Shown: positions 1 through 7,876, counted from the first letter of the stretch. The stretch is 25,749 nucleotides of DNA from Coriobacteriaceae bacterium (GCA_902363125.1 CABIZD010000006.1:122500-148248); one strand, 5' to 3'. Notes: generated by a model from the sequence alone, not told the origin. Numbers and translations: made by a program.

Positions 1-897
1 CTCTCCGAGCAGCTGTTCAAGCGTGCCGGCCTCAAGGCCGATTACAACCCCAACGGCAGCGCCTCCGAGGTCGGCGCGGGCGGCTACACGCTCAAGGACG
101 GCGACTCCGTCGTCTGGTGCTACTCGAAGTACGGCGACCCCGCGCCTGTCGCTCAGGTCTCTGCCATGTGCTCCGTCGTCGGCACCGACGCCAAGGGCGC
201 CCAGCAGACCTGGGCCGCCGCGCAGCGGATCACGCTGAAGGAGGGCTCGACCGCGGCCGACCTCTCCGAGCAGCTGTTCAAGCGTGCCGGCCTCAAGGCC
301 GATTACAACCCCAACGGCAGCTGGGGCTGGGCACTCAACTCGATCACGTCGCCCTTCGACTCCGGCCGCACGCTCGCCTACGACTCGGCGACCGGCGCTT
401 ACTGGCAGCTGTTCGTCAACGGCAGCGCCTCCGAGGTCGGCGCGGGCGGCTACACGCTCAAGGACGGCGACTCCGTCGTCTGGTGCTACTCGAAGTACGG
501 CGACCCCGCGCCTGTCGCTCAGGTCTCTGCCATGTGCTCCGTCGTCGGCACCGACGCCAAGGGCGCCCAGCAGACCTGGGCCGCCGCGCAGCGGATCACG
601 CTGAAGGAGGGCTCGACCGCGGCCGACCTCTCCGAGCAGCTCTTCAAGCAGGCCGGCCTGACCACCGACTACGATCCCAACGGCACCTGGGGCTGGGCGC
701 TCAACACGATCACGTCGCCCTTCGATAAGGACCGCAAGCTCGGCTATGACTCGGCGACCGGCGCGTACTGGCAGCTGTTCGTCAACGGCAGCGCCTCCGA
801 GGTCGGCGCGGGCGGCTACACGCTCAAGGACGGCGACTCCGTCGTCTGGTGCTACTCGAAGTACGGCGACCCCGCGCCCGAGCAGGTTTCCGTCACG
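1..897 (+). repeat. Tandem 366-bp (122-codon) DUF4430 repeat units
   Basis: Full units start at ATG 166 and ATG 532, exactly 366 bases apart. The preceding unit (1-165) is shortened: bases 1-60 equal 262-321 and bases 61-165 equal 427-531 without mismatch, so 105 bases (35 codons) are missing between two copies of AACGGCAGC. The units at 166 and 532 are near-identical at both ends and differ mainly over about 100 bases in the middle. A fourth, strongly diverged unit follows at about 890-1195. Confidence 0.9.
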
Positions 898-3201
898 ATG
901 GAGATTATTGGCAAAAAGGCCGGGATGGCTCAGCGTTGGACGAGCCCGTCGACCCAGGTGTTTGTTAAGGGCACGTCGATCAAGGATGCCTCCGCTACCT
1001 ATTTCGACGCCCTTGGCATCGAGTCCAAGATGTACGACCAATTCGGCTATTGGGGTGTCCATAGCCTCGTTTCTCCGCTTGATGGTACCGAGCTGTCCGG
1101 CGCTTGGTCGTTCTTTGTCAACGGCGTTCCTGGAACTCAACTCGATAACGACTACGTGCTTAAGTCGGGCGATAAGGTCGTTTGGGCTTACGCCCCTGGG
1201 GATACTTTGCCCGGTGTCGACAACGTTGTTCTTAATCCGAGCGCTGCACGCCCTAACTGGGATTGCGACTGGTCGGGCTTTACAAGTGCCGACAAGGTTA
1301 CCGACGCACCTGTGCCCACTAAGGATGCAGATGAGAAATGGGTAAGCGAGCTTAAGACGCGTGCGGACGGCAATAAGGGTGTTTCCGATGCGTTGCTGAT
1401 CGGTGACTATCTCTATGTGGCAGTTGGTTCTAAATTGCTCAAAAAGGATGTCGAGACGGGCAAGACCGTTCTAGAGTCACCTTTGGCTGCTGCAATTGAT
1501 TCCACCTCACGCATGGTATATACCAATGGTGTTGTGCTTGTTCCGCTTTCAGGCGGTCGTCTTCAGGCCTTAACGGTTGATGTGCTTGCGACGGTTTGGG
1601 TTACCGATGGGTTGCCGGCCGGTCCCGATGGCGCGCAGCAGTCGCTTGCTTCTGTTTCGGTTCGCGATGGCTATGCCTATTTTGGTACCGCTTCGGCCGA
1701 TTGGATTGACTCGAGTGACGGCTACCTGCTTTGTGTTCGTATTTCTGACGGTAAAGTCATGTGGCAGCACAAGAATGAAAACAGCAAGGGCTATTACTGG
1801 GCTGGCATGGCGTTCTCGGGCGACTATGGCGTTATCGCGGATGATTCAGGCACTGTCAGCACGGTTGATCCTTCGACTGGAAAGACCGTAGCAAAGCTTA
1901 AGATCGCCGATCGCGTTCGCGCGAACGTGCTTGTTGATGGGGCTACTGCTTACGTTGTGAGTGCCGATGGCACGCTCCATAAAATTGCTATCGCTAATGA
2001 TGGGGCCCTTTCAGAACTGGGTAAAGTTACGTTTGGCAGCAGCTCGACCTCTACACCCGTGTTTGTCAACGGTAAGATTGTAGTTGGCGGCACGTCGATT
2101 GAGTCCTTTATGGGCGGTCCCCAAAACAGTCTTACGAGCCACTATGGTCAGCTTGCAATTATCGACGCCGATACGCTTACGGTCGATTATTCAATTTATA
2201 AGGCAGACGGTAACTTCATCCGCGAGGATTCTTCTGCAAGTGGTTTTACGGGCAGCGGCGATGTTAAGTCACAGCCTGTGGTTTCCATTCAAGATGGTCA
2301 TACCTATGTATACTTTACGTCCAACAATAATCCTGGCGGCATTTATCGCTATCGCATAGGTGACGAAGAGGCTGAGCTGCTCTATAGACCGTCGGCCGAG
2401 AACCAGCAGTACTGCATGTCGTCGATTTCGGTCGGTTCTGATGGTTCACTCTACTACGCTAACGATTCGGGCAAGTTGTTCGCGATTAAGGGAAATGGCC
2501 AGAAGGTCAATCGCTATACTGTCTCGTTTGACGCAAATGGTGCAGATTCTATTGTGCTCGATTCCCAACGTATTAAGGCTGGTAAAACTGCTACGGAGCC
2601 TGCTGTAAAACCGCGTCGCAAGGGCTATACCTTCGGCGGTTGGTATACCGATGAGGCGTGCACGCAAGCGTATGACTTCAGTACGCCGGTGACGGCCGAT
2701 CTGACGCTGTATGCCAAGTGGACCAAGAATGCCACCAATTCTGGTGACAATGGCGGTTCTGGCTCCAGCGGCGGCAGCGGTTCTGGTACTGGTACCGGCA
2801 CGGGCACTGGTACGGGTTCCGGCGCTGGTTCCGGCTCTAAGGGCCCGCAGGCCGGCGGCGCTATCGCCCCGGGTCAGAAGCCGGTGACCAAGACGACGGT
2901 GTCGACCAAGACCGAGACCAAGGAAAACAAGTCCGACAAGAAGGGCTCCGATAAGTCCGACAAGAAGGATGAGAAGAAGTCTGAGAAGAAGGACAGCAAG
3001 TCCGACAAGAAGTCCGATTCCAAGTCCGATACGGGCGCTGCTTCCACGACCACTGCTAAGAAGTCCTCTGGTGCTTCCGAGCAGGAGACGGGCACCAACC
3101 CGCTCGCCATCGTTGGCATCGCCGCCGGCGTGATTGGCCTTGCGCTCATCGCCGTCTTCGTGCTGACCAAGCGCGGCAAGGGTGACGGTAATGCCCGATA
3201 A
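1..3201 (+). CDS. Cell-surface protein, DUF4430 repeats plus PQQ-like beta-propeller (5' end missing)
   Basis: The frame is open from base 1, so the true start and any signal peptide lie outside the window. Order of parts: DUF4430 (transcobalamin C-terminal-like) units to about base 890, a diverged DUF4430 unit at about 890-1195, a beta-propeller of PQQ/quinoprotein type at about 1370-2510 with repeated blades of the form 'DG-Y-Y'/'GKVMWQ', one Listeria-Bacteroides (Flg_new/InlB B) repeat at about 2515-2721 ending in LTLYAKW, a Gly/Ser/Thr-rich linker, a Lys/Ser/Asp-rich linker at about 2880-3090, then a hydrophobic helix and the short basic tail KRGKGDGNAR. This is the layout of a protein spanning the Gram-positive wall. 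The residues EQETG just before the helix resemble a degenerate sortase signal, but no LPxTG is present. The DUF4430 repeats use almost only C/G-ending codons, while the propeller uses mixed codons. The ligand is unknown. The gene overlaps the next one. Confidence 0.85.
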   Translation, partial: LSEQLFKRAGLKADYNPNGSASEVGAGGYTLKDGDSVVWCYSKYGDPAPVAQVSAMCSVVGTDAKGAQQTWAAAQRITLKEGSTAADLSEQLFKRAGLKADYNPNGSWGWALNSITSPFDSGRTLAYDSATGAYWQLFVNGSASEVGAGGYTLKDGDSVVWCYSKYGDPAPVAQVSAMCSVVGTDAKGAQQTWAAAQRITLKEGSTAADLSEQLFKQAGLTTDYDPNGTWGWALNTITSPFDKDRKLGYDSATGAYWQLFVNGSASEVGAGGYTLKDGDSVVWCYSKYGDPAPEQVSVTMEIIGKKAGMAQRWTSPSTQVFVKGTSIKDASATYFDALGIESKMYDQFGYWGVHSLVSPLDGTELSGAWSFFVNGVPGTQLDNDYVLKSGDKVVWAYAPGDTLPGVDNVVLNPSAARPNWDCDWSGFTSADKVTDAPVPTKDADEKWVSELKTRADGNKGVSDALLIGDYLYVAVGSKLLKKDVETGKTVLESPLAAAIDSTSRMVYTNGVVLVPLSGGRLQALTVDVLATVWVTDGLPAGPDGAQQSLASVSVRDGYAYFGTASADWIDSSDGYLLCVRISDGKVMWQHKNENSKGYYWAGMAFSGDYGVIADDSGTVSTVDPSTGKTVAKLKIADRVRANVLVDGATAYVVSADGTLHKIAIANDGALSELGKVTFGSSSTSTPVFVNGKIVVGGTSIESFMGGPQNSLTSHYGQLAIIDADTLTVDYSIYKADGNFIREDSSASGFTGSGDVKSQPVVSIQDGHTYVYFTSNNNPGGIYRYRIGDEEAELLYRPSAENQQYCMSSISVGSDGSLYYANDSGKLFAIKGNGQKVNRYTVSFDANGADSIVLDSQRIKAGKTATEPAVKPRRKGYTFGGWYTDEACTQAYDFSTPVTADLTLYAKWTKNATNSGDNGGSGSSGGSGSGTGTGTGTGTGSGAGSGSKGPQAGGAIAPGQKPVTKTTVSTKTETKENKSDKKGSDKSDKKDEKKSEKKDSKSDKKSDSKSDTGAASTTTAKKSSGASEQETGTNPLAIVGIAAGVIGLALIAVFVLTKRGKGDGNAR

Positions 3202-4066
3202 GCCCAAGGAGACCAACGGGCAACAGCCCGACTCCTCGTTTATCCAGCTCGATGATCCAAAGCAAAAGGGCGCCGCTTCGGCGGCGTCCGCTCCTCGACG
3301 GAAGGCGCTCCTTGGCGTTCTGACTGCCGCATGCGTCGTTCTGATCGTGGTCTCTCTGGGCTTTGTTCATCCCTCCGAGAGCGGTGCTTGGTCCATTGAT
3401 TGGATCGTCCAGACCGTGGCGGGGGAGAGCATCGTCGCCAAGGATGGCAATGGGTCCGGCTCGACTGTCGCTTCGGGCAAGGCCGGGTCCAAGGATTCCA
3501 AATCTTCTGATGATACGAATGACGGGTCTAGGGGTTCTGACAAATCTGACTCCAAGAAAGATTCCGAGTCTTCGGACAAGGAATCGGACAAGAACTCGGA
3601 TAGCAAGAAGTCCGGCGAAAAAGGAGCAGGAAATAAAAAGACTGACAACAGTCAGTCGGCTTCTCAGAATTCGGCAACGTCCGGTGGGCCTTCTGCCGTT
3701 CCTGATAACAGTAATGCCCCCTCGGGCAACCAGAGCGTCTCTCAGGAGTCTAGCTACGTTACCGTGACTGTCTCGGTTACTTCGAGCGCTGTGGGCAATC
3801 CTGTGTCCGCTGGTGGTACCTACACCTTTAATGAGGGAGCAACTGCCTACGACGCTCTCTGCGCGCTGGGTATTTCTATAAATGCGCGTGGCTCGTCGTT
3901 TGGCACTTATGTTGCCGCCATCGGTGGCCTGGCCGAGAAGGATGAAAACTATGGAAGCGGTAGCGGCTGGTGTTATTCCGTCAACGGCACAACGCCCATG
4001 ACAGCCTGCAGCAACTACGTTCTCTCAAACGGCGACAACGTGGTCTGGTATTACGTGACAGGCTAG
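3191..4066 (+). CDS. N-terminally anchored DUF4430 surface protein
   Basis: A 291-residue protein: a basic/polar cytoplasmic N-terminus of about 38 residues, one membrane helix (ALLGVLTAACVVLIVVSLGF), a long Ser/Lys/Asp-rich extracellular linker (about residues 80-190), and one C-terminal DUF4430 domain ending in NGDNVVWYYVTG. The predicted topology is type II, with the DUF4430 domain outside. ATG 3191 is chosen because AAGGG at 3178-3182 lies 8 bases upstream; a GTG at 3182 would sit inside that site. The gene overlaps the end of the preceding DUF4430 gene by 11 bases, so the two are probably translationally coupled. Both proteins share the domain and the same style of linker but are anchored at opposite ends. 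The function is unknown. Resemblance to the transcobalamin C-terminal fold allows, but does not show, corrinoid binding. Confidence 0.8.
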   Translation: MPDKPKETNGQQPDSSFIQLDDPKQKGAASAASAPRRKALLGVLTAACVVLIVVSLGFVHPSESGAWSIDWIVQTVAGESIVAKDGNGSGSTVASGKAGSKDSKSSDDTNDGSRGSDKSDSKKDSESSDKESDKNSDSKKSGEKGAGNKKTDNSQSASQNSATSGGPSAVPDNSNAPSGNQSVSQESSYVTVTVSVTSSAVGNPVSAGGTYTFNEGATAYDALCALGISINARGSSFGTYVAAIGGLAEKDENYGSGSGWCYSVNGTTPMTACSNYVLSNGDNVVWYYVTG

Positions 4067-4086
4067 GGGCCTCGACATATCGCATC

Positions 4087-4126
4087 AAACGGGCGGTTCG
4101 GACAAACATCCGAGACGCCCGTTTTT
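4087..4126 (+). terminator. Rho-independent terminator of the DUF4430 pair
   Basis: Twenty bases after the stop codon, AAACGGGCG pairs with CGCCCGTTT, an inner TCGGA/TCCGA pair tightens the stem, and a TTTTT run follows at 4122-4126. Confidence 0.85.
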
Positions 4127-4134
4127 ATACGAAT

Positions 4135-4443
4135 GGGACGTCATTTCCCAATCGAGGCTCAACCGGAAATTGCATCCCGCCCTGTAGGCGAATTCCGGGA
4201 CGCAGCTTCCCGTTGGGGCGGGTTTCGGAAAGCGTGTTCCGCTCTGAGGGCTCATTCCGGGATAGACTTTCCGAAGCAGCGCCCATTGGGAAGCTGCGGA
4301 CCGTATTGGGCATCGATTTTGGGATGCGCTTTCCGCTAGAGCCACGTTGCGGAAGCTGTGTCCCGTTCTGAGGCTGCAATCTGGGACGCGCTTTCCGCGG
4401 GGCGACCATGGGGAAACTACTACCCATTCCGACGCTGCGGCCC
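4135..4443. repeat. Degenerate tandem array, 62-bp period, internally inverted
   Basis: Five units start at 4135, 4197, 4259, 4321 and 4383, each exactly 62 bases after the last. Each has a forward 14-mer of type GGGACGCGCTTTCC and, 30 bases later (29 in unit five), an inverted counterpart of type GGAAGCTGTGTCCC (4165, 4227, 4289, 4351, 4412). The spacers are poorly conserved; several retain a CTGAGGCT-like core. The forward and inverted motifs of a unit can pair into a hairpin. The period is not a multiple of three, so this is not a repeated peptide. The 4127-4477 stretch holds no gene I can support. Confidence 0.8.
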
Positions 4444-4477
4444 GCCTTGTGCGCTTTCCTCGGCAGGCTCTGCAAAC

Positions 4478-4512
4478 AAAAAAACCGGTTGGAACGGGAA
4501 TTCCAACCGGTT
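4478..4512 (-). terminator. Rho-independent terminator after the distal GtrA gene
   Basis: AACCGGTTGGAA (4483-4494) and TTCCAACCGGTT (4501-4512) form a perfect 12-bp stem. The A-tract at 4478-4484 reads as a T-run on the minus strand, just beyond the stop of the GtrA gene at 4539. Confidence 0.85.
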
Positions 4513-4538
4513 ATACATTCAAGCAAATAGTGAATCGA

Positions 4539-4946
4539 CTATGACCGTGCGCCCTCGAGGAAGAAGCGGCGGCTGAAGTAGTTGTACCAGGTGACGAGGA
4601 ACGTGGCGATGGCCTTCATGGCCTGGTAGCCGATGCTCAAAAACGTGACGCCCACAAACATGTACAGGTCGTTGAGGCCCAGGCCGATCACCGACAGGAT
4701 GGTGAAGATCGTGAACTCGCGCTTGCGGCTCATGCCTTCGCGGTGGTCGAACACGTACTTCATGCTGAGCCAGTAGTTGACCACGACGGACGTGATAAAC
4801 GAAACCGTGGTGCTCATCAAAAAGTCGAGGTGGAACAGCTCGACGAGCGCAATGAGCATGCCCCAGTCGATGCCAAAGGAGATAAGACCCACGACAGCAA
4901 ACTTGAGGAACTGCTTGGTATGAGGTTGTGCCAGCGCCTTGCGCAC
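4539..4946 (-). CDS. GtrA-family membrane protein
   Basis: A 135-residue protein with four predicted membrane helices, the usual GtrA layout. The motifs are typical of the family: FLKFAVVGLISFGIDWG in helix 1, NYWLSMKYVF at the cytoplasmic loop, and a C-terminal YNYFSRRFFLEG. GtrA-type proteins are thought to move or handle polyprenyl-linked sugars for cell-envelope glycosylation; the specific sugar cannot be told. The start is a GTG at 4946, since the frame has no upstream ATG before the stop at 4989; a GGA lies about 9 bases upstream. It is a paralogue of the next GtrA gene, sharing SMKYVF, EGMSR and the LSVIGL helix. A hairpin and about 220 bases separate the two, so it may have its own promoter, but I see no convincing one. 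Confidence 0.85.
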   Translation of the reverse strand: MRKALAQPHTKQFLKFAVVGLISFGIDWGMLIALVELFHLDFLMSTTVSFITSVVVNYWLSMKYVFDHREGMSRKREFTIFTILSVIGLGLNDLYMFVGVTFLSIGYQAMKAIATFLVTWYNYFSRRFFLEGARS

Positions 4947-5093
4947 GTAATCACATCCAATGCGTTGATGAATCGAGCAAAGGATACTTTAGAGCTTTTA
5001 CAAGGGAAACGTAAGGTCTTTGCCAAGAACTATATGAACTCGCCAAATTTTCAAGAGCTAATCCGCAAACGTTGAAAATTTGCCCGTAAACGA

Positions 5094-5145
5094 GCGGCAC
5101 CCACGGACGATACTGCGCTGAGTGCACGTCGTCCGTGGGCGCCGT
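5094..5145 (-). terminator. Terminator-like hairpin between the two GtrA genes
   Basis: GCGGCACCCACGGACGA (5094-5110) pairs with TCGTCCGTGGGCGCCGT (5129-5145), 15 of 17 positions. It begins 20 bases after the minus-strand stop at 5166. There is no clear T-run on either side, so termination may be partial or factor-dependent. Confidence 0.5.
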
Positions 5146-5165
5146 AATGCTGCAGGGGTTTCGAG

Positions 5166-5561
5166 CTACTTGGTCTCGTCGCCCTCCAGGAAGATTTTTC
5201 GGGTCACAAAGTTGTAGACCATGACAAGTGCGGTGGCGCAGATCTTGGCGATATTGGCCTCGAGTCCCAGGCCGGCGTTGAGCGCCAGCACGATGCCGTC
5301 GTTGAGCACCAAACCGATCACGGACAGCACGACAAAGATGATGAACTCGCGGCGGCGGCTCATGCCTTCCTTGTGCGCAAACACGTACTTCATGCTTGCG
5401 AGGTAGTTAAAGATGAGTGAGATGATAAAGCCGCTGGTGTTGGCGATTAGGATGTTGAGGCCCAGACCGTAGTGGAGCAGATTCATAATGCCAAAGTCGA
5501 TAACCGTGGCAATGACACCGACGACGCCAAATTTCATGATCTGCGCAAGGAGCTTTTGCAT
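5166..5561 (-). CDS. GtrA-family membrane protein
   Basis: 131 residues, four predicted membrane helices, with the family motifs IMKFGVVGVIATVIDFG, NYLASMKYVF and a C-terminal YNFVTRKIFLEGDE. ATG 5561 is preferred: AAGG lies 8 bases upstream and the length then matches the sister protein at 4539-4946. A longer reading from TTG 5624 adds 21 residues that look non-conserved and has no properly spaced ribosome site. The gene follows fbp by 78 bases on the same strand and is probably co-transcribed with it. The link between a gluconeogenic enzyme and a sugar-lipid membrane protein may be no more than positional. Confidence 0.85.
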   Translation of the reverse strand: MQKLLAQIMKFGVVGVIATVIDFGIMNLLHYGLGLNILIANTSGFIISLIFNYLASMKYVFAHKEGMSRRREFIIFVVLSVIGLVLNDGIVLALNAGLGLEANIAKICATALVMVYNFVTRKIFLEGDETK

Positions 5562-5639
5562 GGTACCTGCCTTAGGGTGGCGCGGGGACGCCGTGGGGAT
5601 GACAAACTCAGCAAGTTTAGCCAATCCCCGCGGGTGGGG

Positions 5640-7556
5640 CTAGACGCGCTCTTCGATAGCACCGTTTCTATATGCATCGAGCAGCTGGCGCAGATCCTGG
5701 ATCTGGCTGCGAATCTTGGCGCCAGTATCGGTGTCGCTCACCATGCGGCGACGGTCTGCTTGGTCAAAACGGTTGGTCTCGCTTTCGATGTCCACGTTGC
5801 GCGTGAGTGCCTCGGCAACCGTCGTAAAGGCCCGGTGCGACTTGAGGCGGCAGCCGCGCGAGCTCGAGATGAGCGTATAGCCGGCGATGCCCGTCTTGGG
5901 ATGGTAAGCGCGGCAGAAGCCGCCATCGATGACCAGCAGCTTGCCCTCGGCGCGGATGGGCTGCTCGCCCTTGGTGGTTTTAACGGGCGTGTGGCCGTTG
6001 ATGATGTGGCCGGTCGGCGAGCATGCCATGGGCGCGACGCCAAACTCGCGCATGATATCATCGCAGACCGAGGGCGACTTGGTAAGCGTAAAGTACGGGT
6101 CCATCGGCTCGACCCAGGTGCTCTTATCGGCGATATAGGCGCGCTCAAAGGTACGCACCAGGCGTCCGCTGGCGGGTGAATTGAAGCCAATCCACAGGTA
6201 CCACATCCAGTCGAGGGCATCGCGGTCGCCCACGCGCCACGCGCGGCGGGCGATGTGGTCGCAAAAATCGAGATAATCGCGGCCAGCGTGCCAGGTGCCC
6301 AGGCAGTTCATGCTGCTAAAGGTGCCGTCTTCGTTGAGCGGAACGCAGCCGTGGAAGAGCAGGTTGCCGTTGGCGACCTTGTACATCGAGCCGTGGGTGT
6401 AGAGGAAATCGATATGGCGATGCAGGTGATCGGCGGTTACAAACTCGGACACGAGCTTGTCGATGATGTGCTGCTCCTGAGACGTGAGCGTGTAGGGGTC
6501 CGCCGGGTCGACGGTGGGGAAGTCGTTGGTCGTGAGCGGCCACACGCTGCCGTCGGCGAGCGTGACCGTGCCGGTGTCGTGGTCGATCTTGTCGAGTAAC
6601 AGGCGGTCGGTCATATCGAACTCGGGGTGGCGCTGGATAATCTGGCCCTCGAGCTTAAAGAGCAGCACGTTGATGGCCTTGATCAGCGGGGTGATGGACT
6701 CACCGGCGGTGTAGGTGGCATCGGCAAAGGCGACAAGCTCACGCAGCGAGATGCCGTAGTCGTTCTCCAGGATCTCGTAGTTGTCGTAGCGTAGGTTGTT
6801 GCGCAACACCGTGGCGATGCAGGCGGGCTCACCGGCCGCAGCGCCCATCCACAGCAGGTCGTGGTTGCCCCACTGGATGTCGAGTGAATGGTAGGTGAGC
6901 AGACGGTCCATAATTTTGGCCGCGCCGCCGCCGCGGTCGAAGATGTCGCCCACCAGGTGCAAGTGGTCGACGGCCAGGCGCTTGATGAGCGAGGCGAGCG
7001 ACTCGATAAAGTCGTCGGCGCTGGCGGTCTCTAGGATGGACTCCACGATGCGCTCGTGATAGCGCACGCGATAGTTGTTCTCGTCCGGGTGCGTGTGCAA
7101 CAACTCGTCGATGATGTAGGCGTAGTCGCGCGGGATGGCCTTACGCACCTTGGAGCGCGTGTAGCGGCTTGAAAGTGAGCGAGCGACCATGATGAGCTGG
7201 TCAAGCATCGTCTTGTACCAGGTTGGCGAGTCCTCGCGCCGGCTGCGGACCAGGTCGATCTTCTCGCGCGGGTAGTAGATGAGCGTACACAGCTCGCCCT
7301 TTTCGTCAAAGGAGAGCGTGTCGCCAAAGATCTCGTCGACATGCTCGCGCACGACGCCCGAGCAGTTGTTGAGGATGTGCATAAAGGCTTCGTATTCGCC
7401 GTGCACGTCACTCATAAAATGCTCAGTGCCTTTGGGCAGGTTGAGAATGGCCGAGAGATTGATGATCTCGGTAAACGCGGATTGCTCGGTGGGAAATTGT
7501 CTCGACAGCAGACGCAGATACTTGAAGTCTTGCGGGTTGCGATCGAATGCGACCAT
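5640..7556 (-). CDS. fbp: Fructose-1,6-bisphosphatase, class III
   Basis: 638 residues, close to the 640-670 of class III FBPases of Gram-positive bacteria. The enzyme hydrolyses fructose 1,6-bisphosphate to fructose 6-phosphate in gluconeogenesis. The metallophosphatase signatures are intact: SDVHGEY (D50, H52), GDIFDRG (about 203-209), GNHD (about 230-233) and a C-terminal NGHTP followed by VIDGGF. ATG 7556 is chosen because GGAAGG lies 7 bases upstream; an upstream TTG at 7601 would add 15 residues without a ribosome site and would fall within an inverted repeat. This is the first gene of a minus-strand run that continues into a GtrA gene. A perfect 10-bp inverted repeat at 7584-7613, just upstream of the start, suggests repressor or activator control. 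Confidence 0.95.
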   Translation of the reverse strand: MVAFDRNPQDFKYLRLLSRQFPTEQSAFTEIINLSAILNLPKGTEHFMSDVHGEYEAFMHILNNCSGVVREHVDEIFGDTLSFDEKGELCTLIYYPREKIDLVRSRREDSPTWYKTMLDQLIMVARSLSSRYTRSKVRKAIPRDYAYIIDELLHTHPDENNYRVRYHERIVESILETASADDFIESLASLIKRLAVDHLHLVGDIFDRGGGAAKIMDRLLTYHSLDIQWGNHDLLWMGAAAGEPACIATVLRNNLRYDNYEILENDYGISLRELVAFADATYTAGESITPLIKAINVLLFKLEGQIIQRHPEFDMTDRLLLDKIDHDTGTVTLADGSVWPLTTNDFPTVDPADPYTLTSQEQHIIDKLVSEFVTADHLHRHIDFLYTHGSMYKVANGNLLFHGCVPLNEDGTFSSMNCLGTWHAGRDYLDFCDHIARRAWRVGDRDALDWMWYLWIGFNSPASGRLVRTFERAYIADKSTWVEPMDPYFTLTKSPSVCDDIMREFGVAPMACSPTGHIINGHTPVKTTKGEQPIRAEGKLLVIDGGFCRAYHPKTGIAGYTLISSSRGCRLKSHRAFTTVAEALTRNVDIESETNRFDQADRRRMVSDTDTGAKIRSQIQDLRQLLDAYRNGAIEERV

Positions 7557-7583
7557 GAAACACCTTCCGATATGGTTGGTAAA

Positions 7584-7613
7584 ACTGATAAACAACGTCA
7601 AACGTTTATCAGT
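7584..7613. promoter_or_regulatory. Perfect inverted repeat upstream of fbp (probable operator)
   Basis: ACTGATAAAC (7584-7593) and GTTTATCAGT (7604-7613) are perfect inverted arms around a 10-bp spacer, with arm centres two helical turns apart. The nearer arm starts 27 bases from the fbp ATG. The stretch CTGATAAACAACGTCA within it resembles the direct repeats at 16980-17027 in the arginine island. Which protein binds is unknown. Confidence 0.6.
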
Positions 7614-7777
7614 ATGCGCCGCTTTTGTTTCGATTTTGCGCCAGCGGCTGAATTGTCGGCTGAACGGTTTGGTAAATCGATTTAGTTGAGGTAGATATGG
7701 CGGTTGGGTGGAGACGACAGAGGGTGTTTTCTCAGATATTTATGCGTGGGGCCGGTGGAGACGATGGTGGTAAAGAT

Positions 7778-7814
7778 GTTCACTATTTTTGGTTCGATTT
7801 GGTAAATAGTGGAC
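7778..7814. promoter_or_regulatory. Inverted repeat upstream of degV
   Basis: GTTCACTATTT (7778-7788) and AAATAGTGGAC (7804-7814) match as inverted arms at 10 of 11 positions around a 15-base spacer. The repeat ends 24 bases before the degV -10 element, where an activator or repressor could act. The rest of 7614-7837 shows nothing else I can support. Confidence 0.45.
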
Positions 7815-7837
7815 ATATGTACCGCATGTAGGCTCAC

Positions 7838-7848
7838 TGTGCGATAAT
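7838..7848 (+). promoter_or_regulatory. Extended -10 promoter of degV
   Basis: TGTGCGATAAT contains an extended -10 (TGc then GATAAT). No good -35 is seen at the usual spacing. The expected transcription start at about 7855 leaves a leader of about 22 bases holding the AAGGAG ribosome site. The same 11 bases occur on the minus strand before the tRNA-ligase gene (13722-13732). Confidence 0.65.
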
Positions 7849-7876
7849 TTGCGCAGCAATGAGTAAGGAGCCTCAT

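Noticed and set aside
117..728. Alternate-frame Arg/Leu-rich open frame across the DUF4430 repeats
   Set aside because: Shadow of the GC-rich repeats; the in-frame reading has conserved domain motifs.
4135..4443. CRISPR array
   Set aside because: The recurring motifs are only 14 bases, degenerate and alternate in orientation; CRISPR repeats are near-identical and all in one direction. No cas gene is present.
4125..4526. Overlapping open frames on both strands in the 62-bp array
   Set aside because: The repeats lack stop codons by chance; a 62-base period shifts frame each unit, so no repeated peptide is encoded, and there is no ribosome site.
5562..5624. Longer N-terminus (TTG start) for the GtrA gene at 5166
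   Set aside because: The TTG has no properly spaced ribosome site and the added residues are not GtrA-like; ATG 5561 has AAGG at 8 bases.
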